64,000 nucleotides of DNA from Monodelphis domestica (lineage: Eukaryota > Chordata > Mammalia > Didelphimorphia > Didelphidae). The notes under the pieces are model-generated. The model was not told where the DNA came from, searched no databases, and saw only the letters and a program-made list of their open reading frames with translations. The translations under genes were made by a program, and so were the position numbers. The stretch is from the NCBI RefSeq assembly GCF_027887165.1, contig NC_077235.1:4305818-4369817 (forward strand), written 5' to 3'. How positions within the stretch are numbered: the first letter of the stretch is position 1; each line of letters starts with the position of its first letter. Positions 24,511-37,925 of the stretch are shown here, one piece after another.

Positions 24511-26134
24511 TTTTTCCTTAACTTCTGTTTCTCTTTGACCCTCTCAGTCTATCTCCCTCTGTCTCTCCCACTGACTCTCTTCTTTTCTTGCTCAGTCCCT
24601 TAGATCTCTCTCCCTCTCTGTTTAATTTTAACTGATTTTCCTTCTCTATTTCTTTTTCTCTGTATTTTTCTCATTCTTTCTCTTCCCTGTTCATCTCTCC
24701 TTGTTTCTCTGTCTTTATCTTTCTGTCTCTCTCTTTCCTTCCCTTCTCTTTCTGTGACACTACTTTTTCTTTCTCTTTCTCTTTATATTTCCCTCTCTCC
24801 TCTGTCCCTCTATCTCTCATCTGTTCTTTCTCTGTCTCTGACTCTCTCTCTTTATTTTTCCTTCTCTCTCTTTCTGTCTCTCTCTCCCTCTCTTCTTTCT
24901 GTATCTCTCTGATTCTCAGTCTCTCAATCTCTGACTCTTCTTTTTCTTGCTCAGTCTCTTCACTCTCTCTGTCTGTTTCTTTATCACTGATAATCTTTTC
25001 TATTTCTCTGTCTCTCTGTCTTTATCATTATTCCTCCCCTTCCTTCTCTTCTCTTTCTGTGACTCACTTCTTTTTCTCTTTGGCAGCTGTCTCTGTCTGT
25101 TTGTCTGTCTGTCTCCTTCTCTTCTATTTCTCTCTGTCCCTTTCCCCCCTCCCCCTGTCTCTCTGTCTCACTCTCTCTGTTTATCTCTGATTTCCTTCTC
25201 TTTTTCTCTTTTACCTCTGTTTTTTCTCATTTCTTTTCATCTCTTTTTCTCTCTGTCTTTATTTTTTATTTCTCTCTTTCCCTCTCTTCTCTTTCTGTGA
25301 CTCACTTCTTTTTCTCTGTCTCTTTTTCAGTGACTCATTTCTTTTTCAACCTCTGTCTCTTTGGCATCTCTCTGTATCTTTCTGTCTGTCTATCTCTTGC
25401 CTCTTCTATTTCTCTGTGTACCTCTCTGTCTTTCTCTCTCTCTCTCTTTTCTGTCTCCCTCTCTTTGACTTTCTTCTTTTTCTTGCTCAGTCCCTTAGAT
25501 CTCTTTCCCTCTCTTTAGTTTTCACTGATTTCCTTCTCTATTTCTCTTTTATCTCTGTCTTTTTCTCATTTTGTCTTTTTCTACTCTCAATCTCTGCCTG
25601 TCTGTCTGATATTTTCTCTCTCTTCTCTCTGATGGTCTTCCTTTTCTGTATCTCTTCAGTCCTCCCACTCTGTCTCTATACTTCCATTTCTCTCTTTGTC
25701 TCTTTACATCTCTCTCTGCCTCCCTTCTTTTTCTGTCTCTGATTTTCCTTCTCTATTTCTCTTTTTTCTGTCTTTTTCTCATTTTGTCTTTCTCTACTCT
25801 CAATCTCTATCTGTCTTTGATATTTTCTCTTTTCTCTCTGATGCTCTTCCTTTTCTTTGTCTCTCCAGTCTCTTCCCCCTCTGTCTCTATACTTCCATTT
25901 CTCTTTGTCTCCTTACATCTCTCTCTCTGCCTCTCTTCTTTTTCTGTCTCTGATTTTCCTTCTCTATTTCTCTTTTTTCTTTTTCCATTCTGTCTTTCTC
26001 TTCTCTTCTCTTTTCATCTCTCATTGTTTGTCTTTTATCTTTCTATCTCTTTTTACCTCCTTTCTCTTTCTGTGACTCTACTTTTCCTTTCTCTGTCTCT
26101 TTGGTCTATCTGTCTCTGTCTCTCTATCTCTGTC

Positions 26135-26137
<3 letters not shown>

Positions 26138-26220
<83 letters not shown>
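26138..26220. repeat. (CT)n microsatellite
   Basis: Pure CT for about 83 bp. Confidence 0.95.
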
Positions 26221-26223
<3 letters not shown>

Positions 26224-27350
26224 CCTCCCTCCCTTTCCACCACTTCTCTCTCTCCCTTTTTCTGTCTGATTTTCCTTCTATTTCTCTTTTTTGTCTTTTT
26301 CTCATTCTGTCTTTCTCTTCGTTCCTACTTTCTTTGTCCCTCTCTCTATTTTCTGTCTCTCTTTTCCTGCCAACTCTTTCTCTGACCCATTTCTTTTTCT
26401 CTCTGTCTCTTTTGTCTCTCCCTCTCCTTGACTCTCTCTTCTTCAAATCTCCCGTTTCTCTTTCCCTATATGTGTCTTTCTCCATCTCTTCTCTCTCACC
26501 TTATCTTCTGTTTCTCTCTGTCCCTCAGTCTCTGTCTCTATCTCTCTGTCTTTCATTTTTCTGTGTTTCTCCTTTCCTATGTCTCTCTCTCTCCTTCTCT
26601 TTTCTTTCTCTGTCCCTCAGACTCTATTCTTTTCTCTCTCTCCACTTTTATTTCTCTCTGTCTCTCCCTTTCTGTCACTCTCACTATCTGAATTTCAGTC
26701 TCTTTATCTGTTGTTCCTTTCCTTTTTTCTCTCCCTCTCTTCTTTCTTTCTCTTCTATCTCTGTCCTCTTTATCTCTCTTCTGTTTCTTTCTCTTTCTTT
26801 ACTATTCTTCCCTCTCTATCTCTGTCTCCCTCTCTCCCTCTTTTCTCTTTCTCTGACTCTCTTCATTTTCTCTCTCTTCAATCTCTCCCCCTCTCTCTGT
26901 AATTCTCTTTCTTTCTCTGTCCTTTTTCTCTCCCTGTCTCTCTTCTGTTTCTTTCTCTTTCTTTTCTATTCTCCCCTCTCTATCTGTCTCCCTCTCTCCC
27001 ATCTCCTTCTCTTTTCCCTTTCTCTCTTATTTTTTCTCTTTCTTCAGTCTCTCCCCCTCTGTCTCTCTGTACTACTTGTTCTTTCTCTTTCTCTTTATAC
27101 CTCCCAACTCCTCTCTCCCTCTACCTCTATATGTCTCCCTCCATCTCATCTCTCTCCCTCTCTTCTTTGTCTGTGACTCTCTAAGTCGCAATCTCTGTCT
27201 CTTTCTTTTCCCCATCTTATTTTCTCTTCAGTTTTTCTCTGTCTCTCCTCTTCTATTTCTCTCTTTCTCTCTCCTTTTCTATTTCTCTCAGACTCTAAAT
27301 CTCTGTATCTCTCTCTATCTTTCTATCTGTCTCTGTCTTTCTCTCTCCTT

Positions 27351-27379
27351 AGAGACTGAGGAACAGAGAGAAATAGAAG
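27351..27379 (-). repeat. Inverted 29-bp array segment (purine island)
   Basis: A purine-rich stretch stands out in the pyrimidine strand. Its reverse complement begins 'cttctatttctctctgttcc' and ends 'tcagtctct', which is the array's own common phrase ('cttctatttctctctgtccc' plus 'tcagtctct') with one change. The segment is therefore a local inversion, or strand-switch copy, of the repeat unit. Confidence 0.85.
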
Positions 27380-28488
27380 CTATCTCCCTCTCTGTCTCTG
27401 TCTTTCTATCTTTGTGTCTCTCTCCTTTTCTTCTATTTCTCTCTGTCCTTCAATTTTTCTCTCTCTGACTCTTCTTTATCTTGCTCAGCCTCTTCATTCT
27501 GTTTAACTCTGATTTTCCTTCTCTTTTATCTTTCTTTTTCTCATTCTGTCTTTCTCTTCTCATTTTATTTCTCTATCTCTCTATCTTTCTCTTTCTCTTT
27601 CCCTCTCTTCTCTTTCTACAATTCACTTCTTTTTCTCTTTTTATTTTTTTTTGGTGACTCATTTATTTTTTGCTCTCTGTCTCTGGCATCTCTCTCTGGC
27701 TCTCTCTCTCTCTTCTTTTTCTTGGCCAGTCTCTTTGCACTCTCTATACCTGTTTTTTATCTTGGATTATCATTTTCTATTTTCCTTTTATCTGTCTTTT
27801 TCTCATTCTGTCTTTCTATACTCTTTTCATCTCTCTTTCTCTGTCTCTATACCTCCCTACTCCTCTCTCCCTATATCCCTATATGCCACGCTTCATCTTA
27901 TCTCTCTATATCCCTCTCTTCTTTCTCTGTGACTCTCTGAGCCTTGGTCTCTCAATCTCTGTTTCTTTCTTTTCTCCATCTAATTTTCTCTTCAGACTTT
28001 CTCTGTCTCTCTTCTATTTCTCTCTCTCTCTCTCATTTATTTCTCTGTCTCTCCCTTTCTCTCTCTCTGAATTTCAGTCTCTTTATCTGCCTGTTCCTTT
28101 CCTTTTTTCTCTCCCTCTTCTTTCTTTCTCTTCTGTTTCTCACCCTCTGTCTCTCTGTACTTCTCTTTCTTTCTCTGTCTCTTTTAACCTCCATACTCTT
28201 CTCTCCATGTATCTCTATATGTCTCCTTATATCTCATATCTTTCCCTCTCTTTATCTGTGACTCTCTAAGTCTTGATCTCTCAATCTCTGTCTCTTTCTT
28301 TTCTCCATCTTTTTTCTCTTCAGGCTTTCTCTGTCTCTCCTCTTCTATTTTTTCTCTCTCTCTCCTTTTCTCTTTCTGTCTGTCCCTCAGTCTCTGTCTC
28401 CCTCTCTGTCTCTCTCCCTCTCTGATTCTGTCTTTCTATCTGTCTGTCTGTCTCTCTCCTTTTCTTCTATTTCTCTGTCCTTCAGTAT

Positions 28489-28491
<3 letters not shown>

Positions 28492-28572
<81 letters not shown>
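28492..28572. repeat. (CT)n microsatellite
   Basis: Pure CT for about 81 bp. Confidence 0.95.
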
Positions 28573-28576
<4 letters not shown>

Positions 28577-29653
28577 CTTTGTCAGTCTCTTTGCTCTCTC
28601 TCTATCTGTTTCTTAATCTCTGATTTCCCCTTTCTTTTTCTCTTTTACCTGTCTTTTTCTCATTCTGTCTTTCTCTATTCTTTTCATCTTTCTTTCTCTC
28701 TTTCTCTGTACCTCCATACTCCTCTCTCCTTGTACACCTATATATCACTCTCCATCTTATCTCCCCCATCTTCTTTTTCTGTGACATTCTGAGGCACAGT
28801 CTCTCAATCTTTCTCTTTTCTCCATCTTATTTTCTTTTCAGTCTTTCTCTCTGTCTTTCTCTGTCTCTCTTCTCTTTTATTTCTCTCTCTCCCTTTCTGT
28901 CTCTGAATTTCAGTCTCTGTATCTGCTTGTTACTTTCCTTTTTTTCTCCCCATTCTTCTTTATTTCTCTTCTGTCTCTGTCCTTCTCTCTGTCTCTCTTC
29001 TGTTTTCTCTCTTTCTTTTCTATTCTTCCCTCTCTATCTGTTGTCCTCTCCCCCTCTTTTCTTCTCTGACTCTTTTTTTCTCTCTCTTCAGTCTCTCCCC
29101 TTCTGTCTCTCTGTACTTCTCTTTGTTTCTCTGTCACTTTATACCTCCATACTCTTCCCTCTCTGTATCTCTACATGTCTCCCTCCATTTCATCTCTCTC
29201 CCTCGTCTGTGACTTTCTAAGTCTTGATCTCAACCTGTCTCTTTCTTTTCTCAATCTTATTTTCTCTTCAGTCTTTCTGTCTCTCCTCTTCTACTTCTCT
29301 ATTTCTCTCTCCTTTTCTATTTCCCTCTTTCCCTCAGTGTCTGTCTCCCTCTCTGTCTCTGTCTGTCTGTCTTTCTCTCTCCTTAGATTCTATTTCACTC
29401 TGTCCCTAAGCCTCTTTCTCCCTCTCTGTCTTCCTATCTGTCTGTCTCTCTCCTTCTCTTCTATTTCTCCTTGTCCCTCAGTTTCTCTGACTCTTTTCTT
29501 GCTCAATCTCTACACTCTCTTTCTGTTTCTTTATTTCTGATTTTCCTTGTCTTTTATTTCTGTCCTTTTCTCATTCTTTCTCTTCTCTTTTCATCTCTCT
29601 TTGTTTCTGTCTTTGTCTTTCTCTCTTTCCCTCTCTTCACTTTTTGTCATTCA

Positions 29654-29655
<2 letters not shown>

Positions 29656-29735
<80 letters not shown>

Positions 29736-29744
29736 CCCCCCCCC
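29656..29744. repeat. (CT)n followed by C12
   Basis: About 77 bp of CT directly followed by twelve C, the same compound arrangement as at 11312-11400. Confidence 0.95.
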
Positions 29745-32700
29745 ACTCTTCTTTTACGTGCTCAGTCTCTTCAATCTCTGTCTGTGTCTTTATCTCAGAT
29801 TTTCCTTCTCTTTTATCTGTCTTTTTCTCATTCTGTGTTTCTCTTCTCTTTTCATCGCTCTTTGTCTCTCTGTCTTTATCTTTCTCTCTTTCCCTCTCTT
29901 CTCTTTCTGTCATTCAGTTCTTTCTCTCTTCTTTTTTGGTGACTCATTTTTTTTGCTCTCTGTCTCTTTAGCATCTCTCTATGGCTCCCTCACTCTCTCT
30001 GGCACTCTCTCTCTTTCTCTTCATTTTCTTATTCAGTCTCTTTGCTCTCTCTCTTCCTGTTTCTTTATATCTTCTTCTACTTTTCTTTTTCTCATTCTGT
30101 CTTTCTCTTCTCTTTCTCTTTCTGTTTCTCTACCCTGTATCCCTATATGTCTCTCTCTCCATCTCATCTCTCACTCCCTCTCTTCTTCCTCTATAATTCT
30201 CTGAACCTTGGTCTCTCAATCTCTGTTTCTTTCTTTTCTCCATCTTATTTTCTCTTCAGTCTTTCTCTGTCTCTCTTCTATTTTTCTTTCTCTTTTTTCT
30301 ACTCTTCTATTTTTCTGTCTCTCCCTTTCTGTCTCTGTCTCTCTCTGAATTTCAGTCTCTTCATCTGCCTGTTCCTTTCCTTTTTCTCTCCCTCTATTCT
30401 TTCTTTCTCTTCTGTCTCTATTCTTCTCTCCTCCACTCTTTCTTTTTTCTATTCTTCCCTCTCTATTTCTGTCTCCCTTTCCATCATCTTCCCTTCTTTT
30501 CTCTTTCTCTGACTGTCTTATTTTTTCTCTCTTCAGTCTCTCCCCTTCTGTCTCTCTGTACTTCTCTTTCTTCCTCTGTCTCTTTATACCTCCATACTCT
30601 TCTCTCCCTGTATCTCTATATGTCTCCCTCCATCTCAACTCTCTCCCTCTCTTTATCTGTGCCTCTGTAAGACTTGCTATCTCAATCTCTGTCTTTTTTC
30701 TCCATCTTATTTTCTCTTCAGTCTTTCTTTCTCTCCTCTTCTATTTCTCTTTCTATTTGTCTCTCCTCTTCTATTTCTCTCTATCCCTCAGTCTTTGTCT
30801 TCCTCTCTTTCCCTATATGTCTCTTTCCGTCTCTCTCCTCTTCTTTTTCTCTTTGTCCTTCACTCTCTGACTCTTTTTCTTCCTCAATCTCTACACTCTC
30901 TTTCTGTTTCTTTATTTTTGATTTCCTTCTCTTTTATCTGTCTTTTTCTCATTCTTTCTCTTCTCTTTTCATCTCTTTGTCTCTCTGTCTTTATCTTTCT
31001 ATCTTTCCCTCTATTCTTTTTCTGTCATTCACTTCTTTTTCTCTCTCTTTTTGTGACTCATTTCTTTTTTACTATCTGTCTCTTTTGCTCCCTATCAGTC
31101 TGACTCTTTCCTTGTCTTCCTTTTCTCTCTGTCTCTGTCTTTGTCTCTCTCTCTCTCACTCTCTTCTTTTTCTTGGTCAGTGCCTTTGTGTTCTCTCTAC
31201 CTGTTTCTTTATCTCAGATTTTCTTTCTCTATTTCTCTTTTACCTCTTTTTCTCATTCTTTCTCTTCTCTTTTTATCTCTCTCTCTTTCTCTATACCGCC
31301 CTACTCCTTTCTCCCTGTATCCCTATATATCTCTCTCCCTCTCATTTCTCTGTGACTCTCTGAGCCTCGGTCTCAATCTCTGTCTCTTTCTTTTCTCCAT
31401 CTAATTTTCTCTTTAGTCTTTCTGTCTTTCTTTGTCTCTTTTCCATTTCTGTCTCACTCTTTCTCTCTCTACCTCTGTCTCTCTTCTTTCTCTCTGTCTT
31501 TTATTTTCTTCTTGCTTCTCTTTTTCTATTTTTCTCATTCTGTCTTTTTTCTTTTCTTCTTTCTTTGTCCCTCTCTTTACTATTCTGTCTCTCTTTTCCT
31601 GTCACCTCTTTCTCTGACACACTTCTTTTTCTCTCCATCTCTTTTGTATTACTCCCCTCTCTCTGTCTCTTTCTCCTCTTCATATCTCCCTCACTCCTCT
31701 CTCTATGTATCTGTGTCTCTCTCCATCTCTTCTCTCTCTCCTCTTTTCTTTCTTTCTCTGTCTCTTTATATATATCCCTCTCTCCTCTCTCCCCAAATAT
31801 TCTTTCTGTCTCTATATTTCCCTCTCATCTATTCTCTCTCTGTCTCTCTTTATTTTTCCTTCTCCCTTCCTTTCCAGTTTCTATCTCTTGCCCTCTCTTC
31901 TTTCTGTATCTCTCTGAGTCTCATTCTCCCAATCTCTGACTCTTTCTTTCTCAGTCTCTTCACTCTGTTTCTTTATCTCTGATTTTCCTTTCTATGTAGC
32001 TTTTATCTATCTTTGTTTTTCTCTCTGTCTTCATCTTTCTTCCTCCCTTTCCTTCTCTTCTCTTTCTGTGACTCACTTCTTTTTCTCTTTGGCATCTGTC
32101 TCTGTCTCTATCTTTCTCTGTCTGTCTGTCTGTCTCCTTCTCTTCTATCATGCCCTGTCCCTTTCCCCACTCTACTTTTCACCCCTCCATTTCTCTGTCT
32201 CTCGGTTTATCTTTTATTTTATTTCTCTTTTATTTCTGTCTTTTTCTCATTCTGTCTTTCTTGTCTCTTTTTATCTCTTTTTCTGTCTTTATTTTTATCT
32301 CTCTTTCCCTCTCTTCTTTTTGTGACACTTTTTTTTCTCTCTCTCTTTTTCTGTGACTCATTTCTTTTCCAATCTCTGTATCTTTGACATCTCTCTGTGT
32401 GTCTATCTGTCTCTCTCCTATTCTATTTCTCTCTGTCACTCAGTGGCTGTGCCCCTTTCTGTCTCTGTCTCTCCTTCTCTTCTATTTCTCTCAGTCTGTC
32501 TGTCTGTGTCTCACTATCTGTCATTCTCTCTCTCTCTCTCTTCTTCTATTTCTCTCTGTCCTTCAGTCTCTGTCAACCACTCTGTCTTTCTATCTGTCTT
32601 TTTCTCTCTCCTCCTCCTCTATTTCTCTCTGTCCCTCCATCTCTGTCTCCCTCTCTCTCTAATTCTTCTTTTTCTTGCTTAGGCTCTTAACTCTCTATCT

Positions 32701-33471
32701 TTATCACTTTTCCCCTCTCTTCTCTATGATTCACTTCTCTCTCTCACTCATTTTTTTTGCTCTCTGTCTCTTTAGCATCTGTCTGTCTATCTGACTGTCT
32801 GTCTCTCTGATTCTTCTTTTTCTTGGTCAGTCTCTTTGTTCTCTCTCTGCCTGTTACTTTATCTCTGATTTTCTTTTCTATTTCTCTTTTATCTGTCTTT
32901 TTCTCATTCTGTCTTTCTCTTCTCTTTATCTGTCTTTCTCTCTCTGTTTCTCTACCTCCCTAATCCTCTCTCCCTGTATCCCTATATGTCTCTCTCCATC
33001 TCATCTCTTTCTCCCTCTTCTTTCTCTGTGACTCTGAGCCTCCGTCTCTCAATCTGTTTCTTTCTTTTCTCTATCTTATTTTCTCTTAAGTCTTTCTGTC
33101 TCTCTTCTATTTTTGTCTCTGTCTCTCCTCTATTTCTGTCTCTCTTTTTCCTCTTTTATTTATGTCTCTCCCTTTCTGTCTCTGTCTCTCTCTGAATTTC
33201 AGTCTTTTCATTTGCCTGATCCTTTCCTTTTTCTCTCCTTCTCTTTTTCTTTCTCTTCTGTCTCTGTCCTTCTCTCTGTCTTCTGTTCCTTTCTCTTTCT
33301 TTTCTATTCTTCCCTCATTATCTCTGTCTCCCTCTCCCCCATCTTGCTCTCTTTTCTCTTTCTCTGACTCTTATTTTTTCTCTCTCTTCAGTCTTTCCCC
33401 CTCAGTCTCTCTGTAATTCTCTTTCTTTCTCTGTCTCCTTATACCTCCCTACTCCTCTATCCCTATATCTC

Positions 33472-33583
<112 letters not shown>

Positions 33584-36500
33584 TTCTCTGTGACTCTCTG
33601 AGCCTTGGAATCTCTGTCTCTTTCTTTTCTCCATCTAATTTTCTCTTCAGTCTTTCTCTTTCTGTCTTTCTCTGTCTCTCCTCTATTTCTGTCTCTCTGA
33701 TTCTCTCTTTACCTCTGTCTCTCCTTCTCTTCTCTTTCTAACTCACTTTGTTCTCTCTGTCTTTGATTTTTCTCCCGTTTCTCTTTTTCCCTCTTTTTCT
33801 CATTTTGTCTTTTTTCTCTTTCCTTCATTTTTGTCCCTCTCTCTTTATTTTTGTCTCGCTTTTCCTGCCACCTCTTTCTCTGACTCAATTATTTTTCTCT
33901 CTACCTCTTTTGTATCCCTCTCTCTCTGTCTTTTTCTCCTCTTCATATCTCTCTTGCTCCTCTCTCCCTATATCTGTATCTCTCTACATCTCTTCTCTCC
34001 TCTTTTCATTTTTTCTGTTTCTTTATATTTCCCTCTCCTCATCTATTCTTTCTCTGTCTCTTTTTATTTCCCTCTCTCATCTATTCTCTCTGTCTCTATC
34101 TCTCTTTATTTTTCCTTCTCTCTCCATTTCCAGTTTCTGTCTCTCTCTCTCCCTGTCTTCTTTCTGTATCTCTCTGAGTCTCAGTCTCTCAATCTCTGAC
34201 TTCTTTTTCTTGCTCAGTCTCTTCACTCTTTCTATCTGTTTCTTTATCTCTGATTTTCCTTTCTGTTTCTCTTTTATCTATCTCTCTTTGTCTCTCTCAT
34301 CTTTCTTCCTCCCTTTCCCTCTCTTCTCTTTATGTGACTCACTTCTTTTTTCTCTTTGGCATGTCTCTGTCTCTCTCTTTCTCTATCTGTTTGTCTCTTT
34401 CTCTTCTATTTCTCCCTGTCTCTTCCAACCATCTCTCCCTCTTCCCCGTCTCTCTCTCTATCTATGATTTTCCTTCTCTTTTTCTCTTTTATCTCTGTCT
34501 TTTCTCACTCTCTCTTTCTTGTCTCTTTTCATGTCTCTTTTTCTGTCTTTATTTTTATCTCTCTCCTTCTCTTCTCTTTCTGTCTTCTTCTTTCTTCTGT
34601 CTTTCTTCTTCTCTCTCTATTTTTCAGTGACTAATTTTTTTCAATCTGTCTCTTTGGCATCTCTCTCTGTGTCTGTCTGTCTATCTCTCTTCTATTTCTC
34701 TCTGCCCCTCAGTCTCTCTCTCTCTCTTACTCACTCAAGCTCTTCTTTTTCTTGCTCAGTCTCTTCACTCTCTGTCTATTTCTCTATCTCTAATTTTCCT
34801 TCTCTTTTATGTCTATCTTTTTTCTCATTCTGTCTTTCTCTTCTCTTTTCATCTCTCTGTCTCTCTGACTTTATCTTTATCTCTCTCTTTCCTTCTCTTC
34901 TCTTTCTGCCATTTATTTCTTTCTCTCTTTTTGGTGACTCATTTCTTTTTTGCTATCTGTCTCTTTGTCATCTCTGTCTGTCTGTCTGTATCTTCATTTT
35001 CTTATTCAGTCTCTTTACTCTCTTTCTACCTGTTTCTTTGTCTCTGATTTTCCTTTTGCCTTTTTGATTTTTTCTATCTTTTTCTCATGCGGTCTTTCTC
35101 TTCTCTTTTATCTCTGTTTATCTTTCTGTCTCTCTACATCCCTACACCTCTCTCCCTGTATCCCTATATATCTCTCTCCATCTCATCTCTTTCTTAGCCT
35201 CAGTCTCTCAATCTCTGTTTCTTCCTTTTCTCCATCTTATTTTCTCTCTAGTCTATCTCTGTCTCTATTCTATTTCTCTGTCTCTCTCTTTTCTCTCTCT
35301 CTTTCTATCTCCTCTCTTATTTCTCTGTCTTTTCCTTTCTGTCTGTCTCTCTGAATTTCAGTCTCTTCGTCTACCTGTTCCTTTCCTTTTCTCTCACTCT
35401 TTTCTTTCTTTCTCTTCTGTCTCTATTCTCTCCTTCACGCTTCTGTTTCTTTCTTTCTTTTCTATTTTTCCCTCTCTATCTCTGTCTCCCTTTACACTAT
35501 CTTCCCCTCTTTTCTCTTTCTCTGACTCTCTTATTTTTTCTTTCTTCAATCTCTCCCTCTCTGTTTCTCTGTACTTCTCTTTCTTTCTCTGTCTCTTTAT
35601 ACCTCCCAACTCCTCTCTCCTTGTATGTTTATACATCTCTATCTTAGGTCTCTCCCTCTCTTCTTTGTCTGTGACTCTAAGTCTTGATCTCTCAATCTCT
35701 GTCTCTCTTTTCTCCATCTTTTTTTCTCTTCAGTTTTTCTCTATCACTCCTCTTCTATTTCTCTCTGTCCCTCAGTCTCTTTCTCCCTCTGTCTGTTTTT
35801 CTATCTCTCTATCTCCTTCTCTTCTATTTTTCTCTGTCCCTCAGTCTCTGTCTCCCTCTCTGTCTTTATCTGTCTATCTCTGTCTCTCCCTCTCTCTTTC
35901 TCTTCTATTTCTCTTTGTCCCTCAGTCTTCCTCACTCTTACTCTTTCCCACTGACTCTTTTTCTTGCTTAGTCTCTTCACTATCTCTGTATGTTTCCTTA
36001 CCTCTGATTTTCCTTCTGCCTTTTTCTTATTCTTATCTGCCTTTTTCTCATTCTGTCTTACTCTTCTCTCTTCAATTCTCTTTGTCTCTCTGTCTTTACC
36101 TTTATCTCTCTCTTTCCATCTCTTCTCTTTCTGTCATTCACTTCTTTTTCTTTCTCTCTTTTTGTTGGTAATTCATTTCTTTTTTGCTTTCTGTCTCTTT
36201 GGCATCTCTCTCTGTATCTGTCCGTCTCTCTGTCTCTCCCCTCTTCTATTTCTCTCTGTCATTCAGTGTCTGTCTCTGTTTTTCTATCTGTCTATTTCTC
36301 TCTCTCCTTCTCTTCTATTTCTCTTTGTCCGAAAGTCTCTGTCTACCTCTCTGTCTATATGTCTGTCTCTGTTTTTCTATCTGTCTTTCTCTCTCTCCTT
36401 GTCTTCTATTTCTCTTGGTCCTTCAGTCTCTGTCACCCTCTCTGTCTGTCTCTGTCTTTCTATCTGTCTCTCTCTCCTTTTCTTCTATTTCTCTCTGTCC

Positions 36501-36735
36501 CTCAGTCTCTCTCTCTCTTCTTTTTTTCTTGCTCAGTCTCTTCACTCTCTCTGTTTCTTTATCTTTCATTTTCCTTCTCTTTACCTTTTTCTCATTCTGT
36601 CTTTCTCTTCTCTTTTCATTTCTTTGTCTCTGTTTTTATCTCTCTCTTTCCCTGTTTTCTCTTTCTGTGATTCATTTCTTTCTCTCTTTTTTGGTGACTC
36701 ATTTCTTTTTTGCTCTCTTTCTCTTTAGCATCTCT

Positions 36736-36783
36736 CACTGGCTCTCTCTCTCACTGGCTCTCTCTCTCACTGGCTCTCTCTCT

Positions 36784-36785
<2 letters not shown>
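36736..36785. repeat. 16-bp minisatellite (CACTGGCTCTCTCTCT)
   Basis: 'Cactgg' occurs at 36736, 36752 and 36768, exactly 16 bp apart, with a partial fourth unit, then merges into a (CT)n tract. Confidence 0.85.

Positions 36786-36857
<72 letters not shown>
36786..36857. repeat. (CT)n microsatellite
   Basis: Pure CT for about 72 bp, next to the 16-bp minisatellite. Confidence 0.95.
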
Positions 36858-36861
<4 letters not shown>

Positions 36862-37838
36862 CTTCTTTTTCTTATTCAGTATCTTTGCTCCCTCTTTCTG
36901 CCTGTTTCTTTGTCTCTGATGTTCCTTTTGTATTTCTCTTTTGTCTGTCTTTTTCTCATTCTGTCTTTCTCTTTCTGTTTCTCTACCTCCCTATTCCTCT
37001 CTCCCTGTATCCTTATGTGTCTCTCTCCATCTCATCTCTCCCACTCTTCTTTCTCTGTGACTCACTGAGTCTTGGTCTCGCAATCTTTGTTTATTTCTTT
37101 TCTCCATCATATTTTCTCTTCATTCTTTCTCTGTCCCTCTTCTTCTATTTCTCTCTCTCCTCTTCTATTTCTCTCAGTCCCTCTCTGTCTTTGACTGTCT
37201 GTCTCTCCCTCTCTTTTTCTCTTCTATTTCTCTCTGTCCCTCAGTCTCACTCTCTTTCTCTGACTCTTCTTTTTCTTCCTCAGTCTCTTTGCTCTCTGTT
37301 TATTTATTTCTGATTTTCCTTCTCTTTTATCTCTGTCTTTTTCTGATTCTGTCTTTTTCTTCTCTTTTCATCTCTCTTTGTCCCTCTGACTTTCCCTTTA
37401 TCTCTCTCTTTCCCTCTCTTCTCTTTCTGTGATTCACTTCTTTTTCTTTCTCTCTCTTTTTAGGTGACTCATTTCTTTTTTGCTCTCTGTCTCTCTGTCT
37501 TTGCCTCACTCTCTCCTCTGTCTCTCTCTCTTCTTCAAATCTCCCTTGTTTCTCTGTCTCTGTCTCTGTCTTTGTCTTCTTTTTCTTGGTCAGTCTCTTT
37601 GCTCTCTCGCTCTCTGCCTGTTTCGTTATCTCTGATTTTCCTTTTCGATTTCTCTTTTATCTATCTTTCTCTTCTTTTTAATCTCTCTATCTCTGTCTCT
37701 CTAACTCCCTACTCCTCTCTCCCTGTATCCCTATATGTCTCTCTCCATCTCATCTCTCCCTCTCTTCTTTCTCTGTGACTCTCTGAGCTTCAATCTCTCA
37801 ATCTGTTTCTTTCTTTTCTTCATCTTATTTTCTTTTCA

Positions 37839-37843
<5 letters not shown>

Positions 37844-37920
<77 letters not shown>
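37844..37920. repeat. (CT)n microsatellite
   Basis: Pure CT for about 77 bp. Confidence 0.95.
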
Positions 37921-37925
<5 letters not shown>

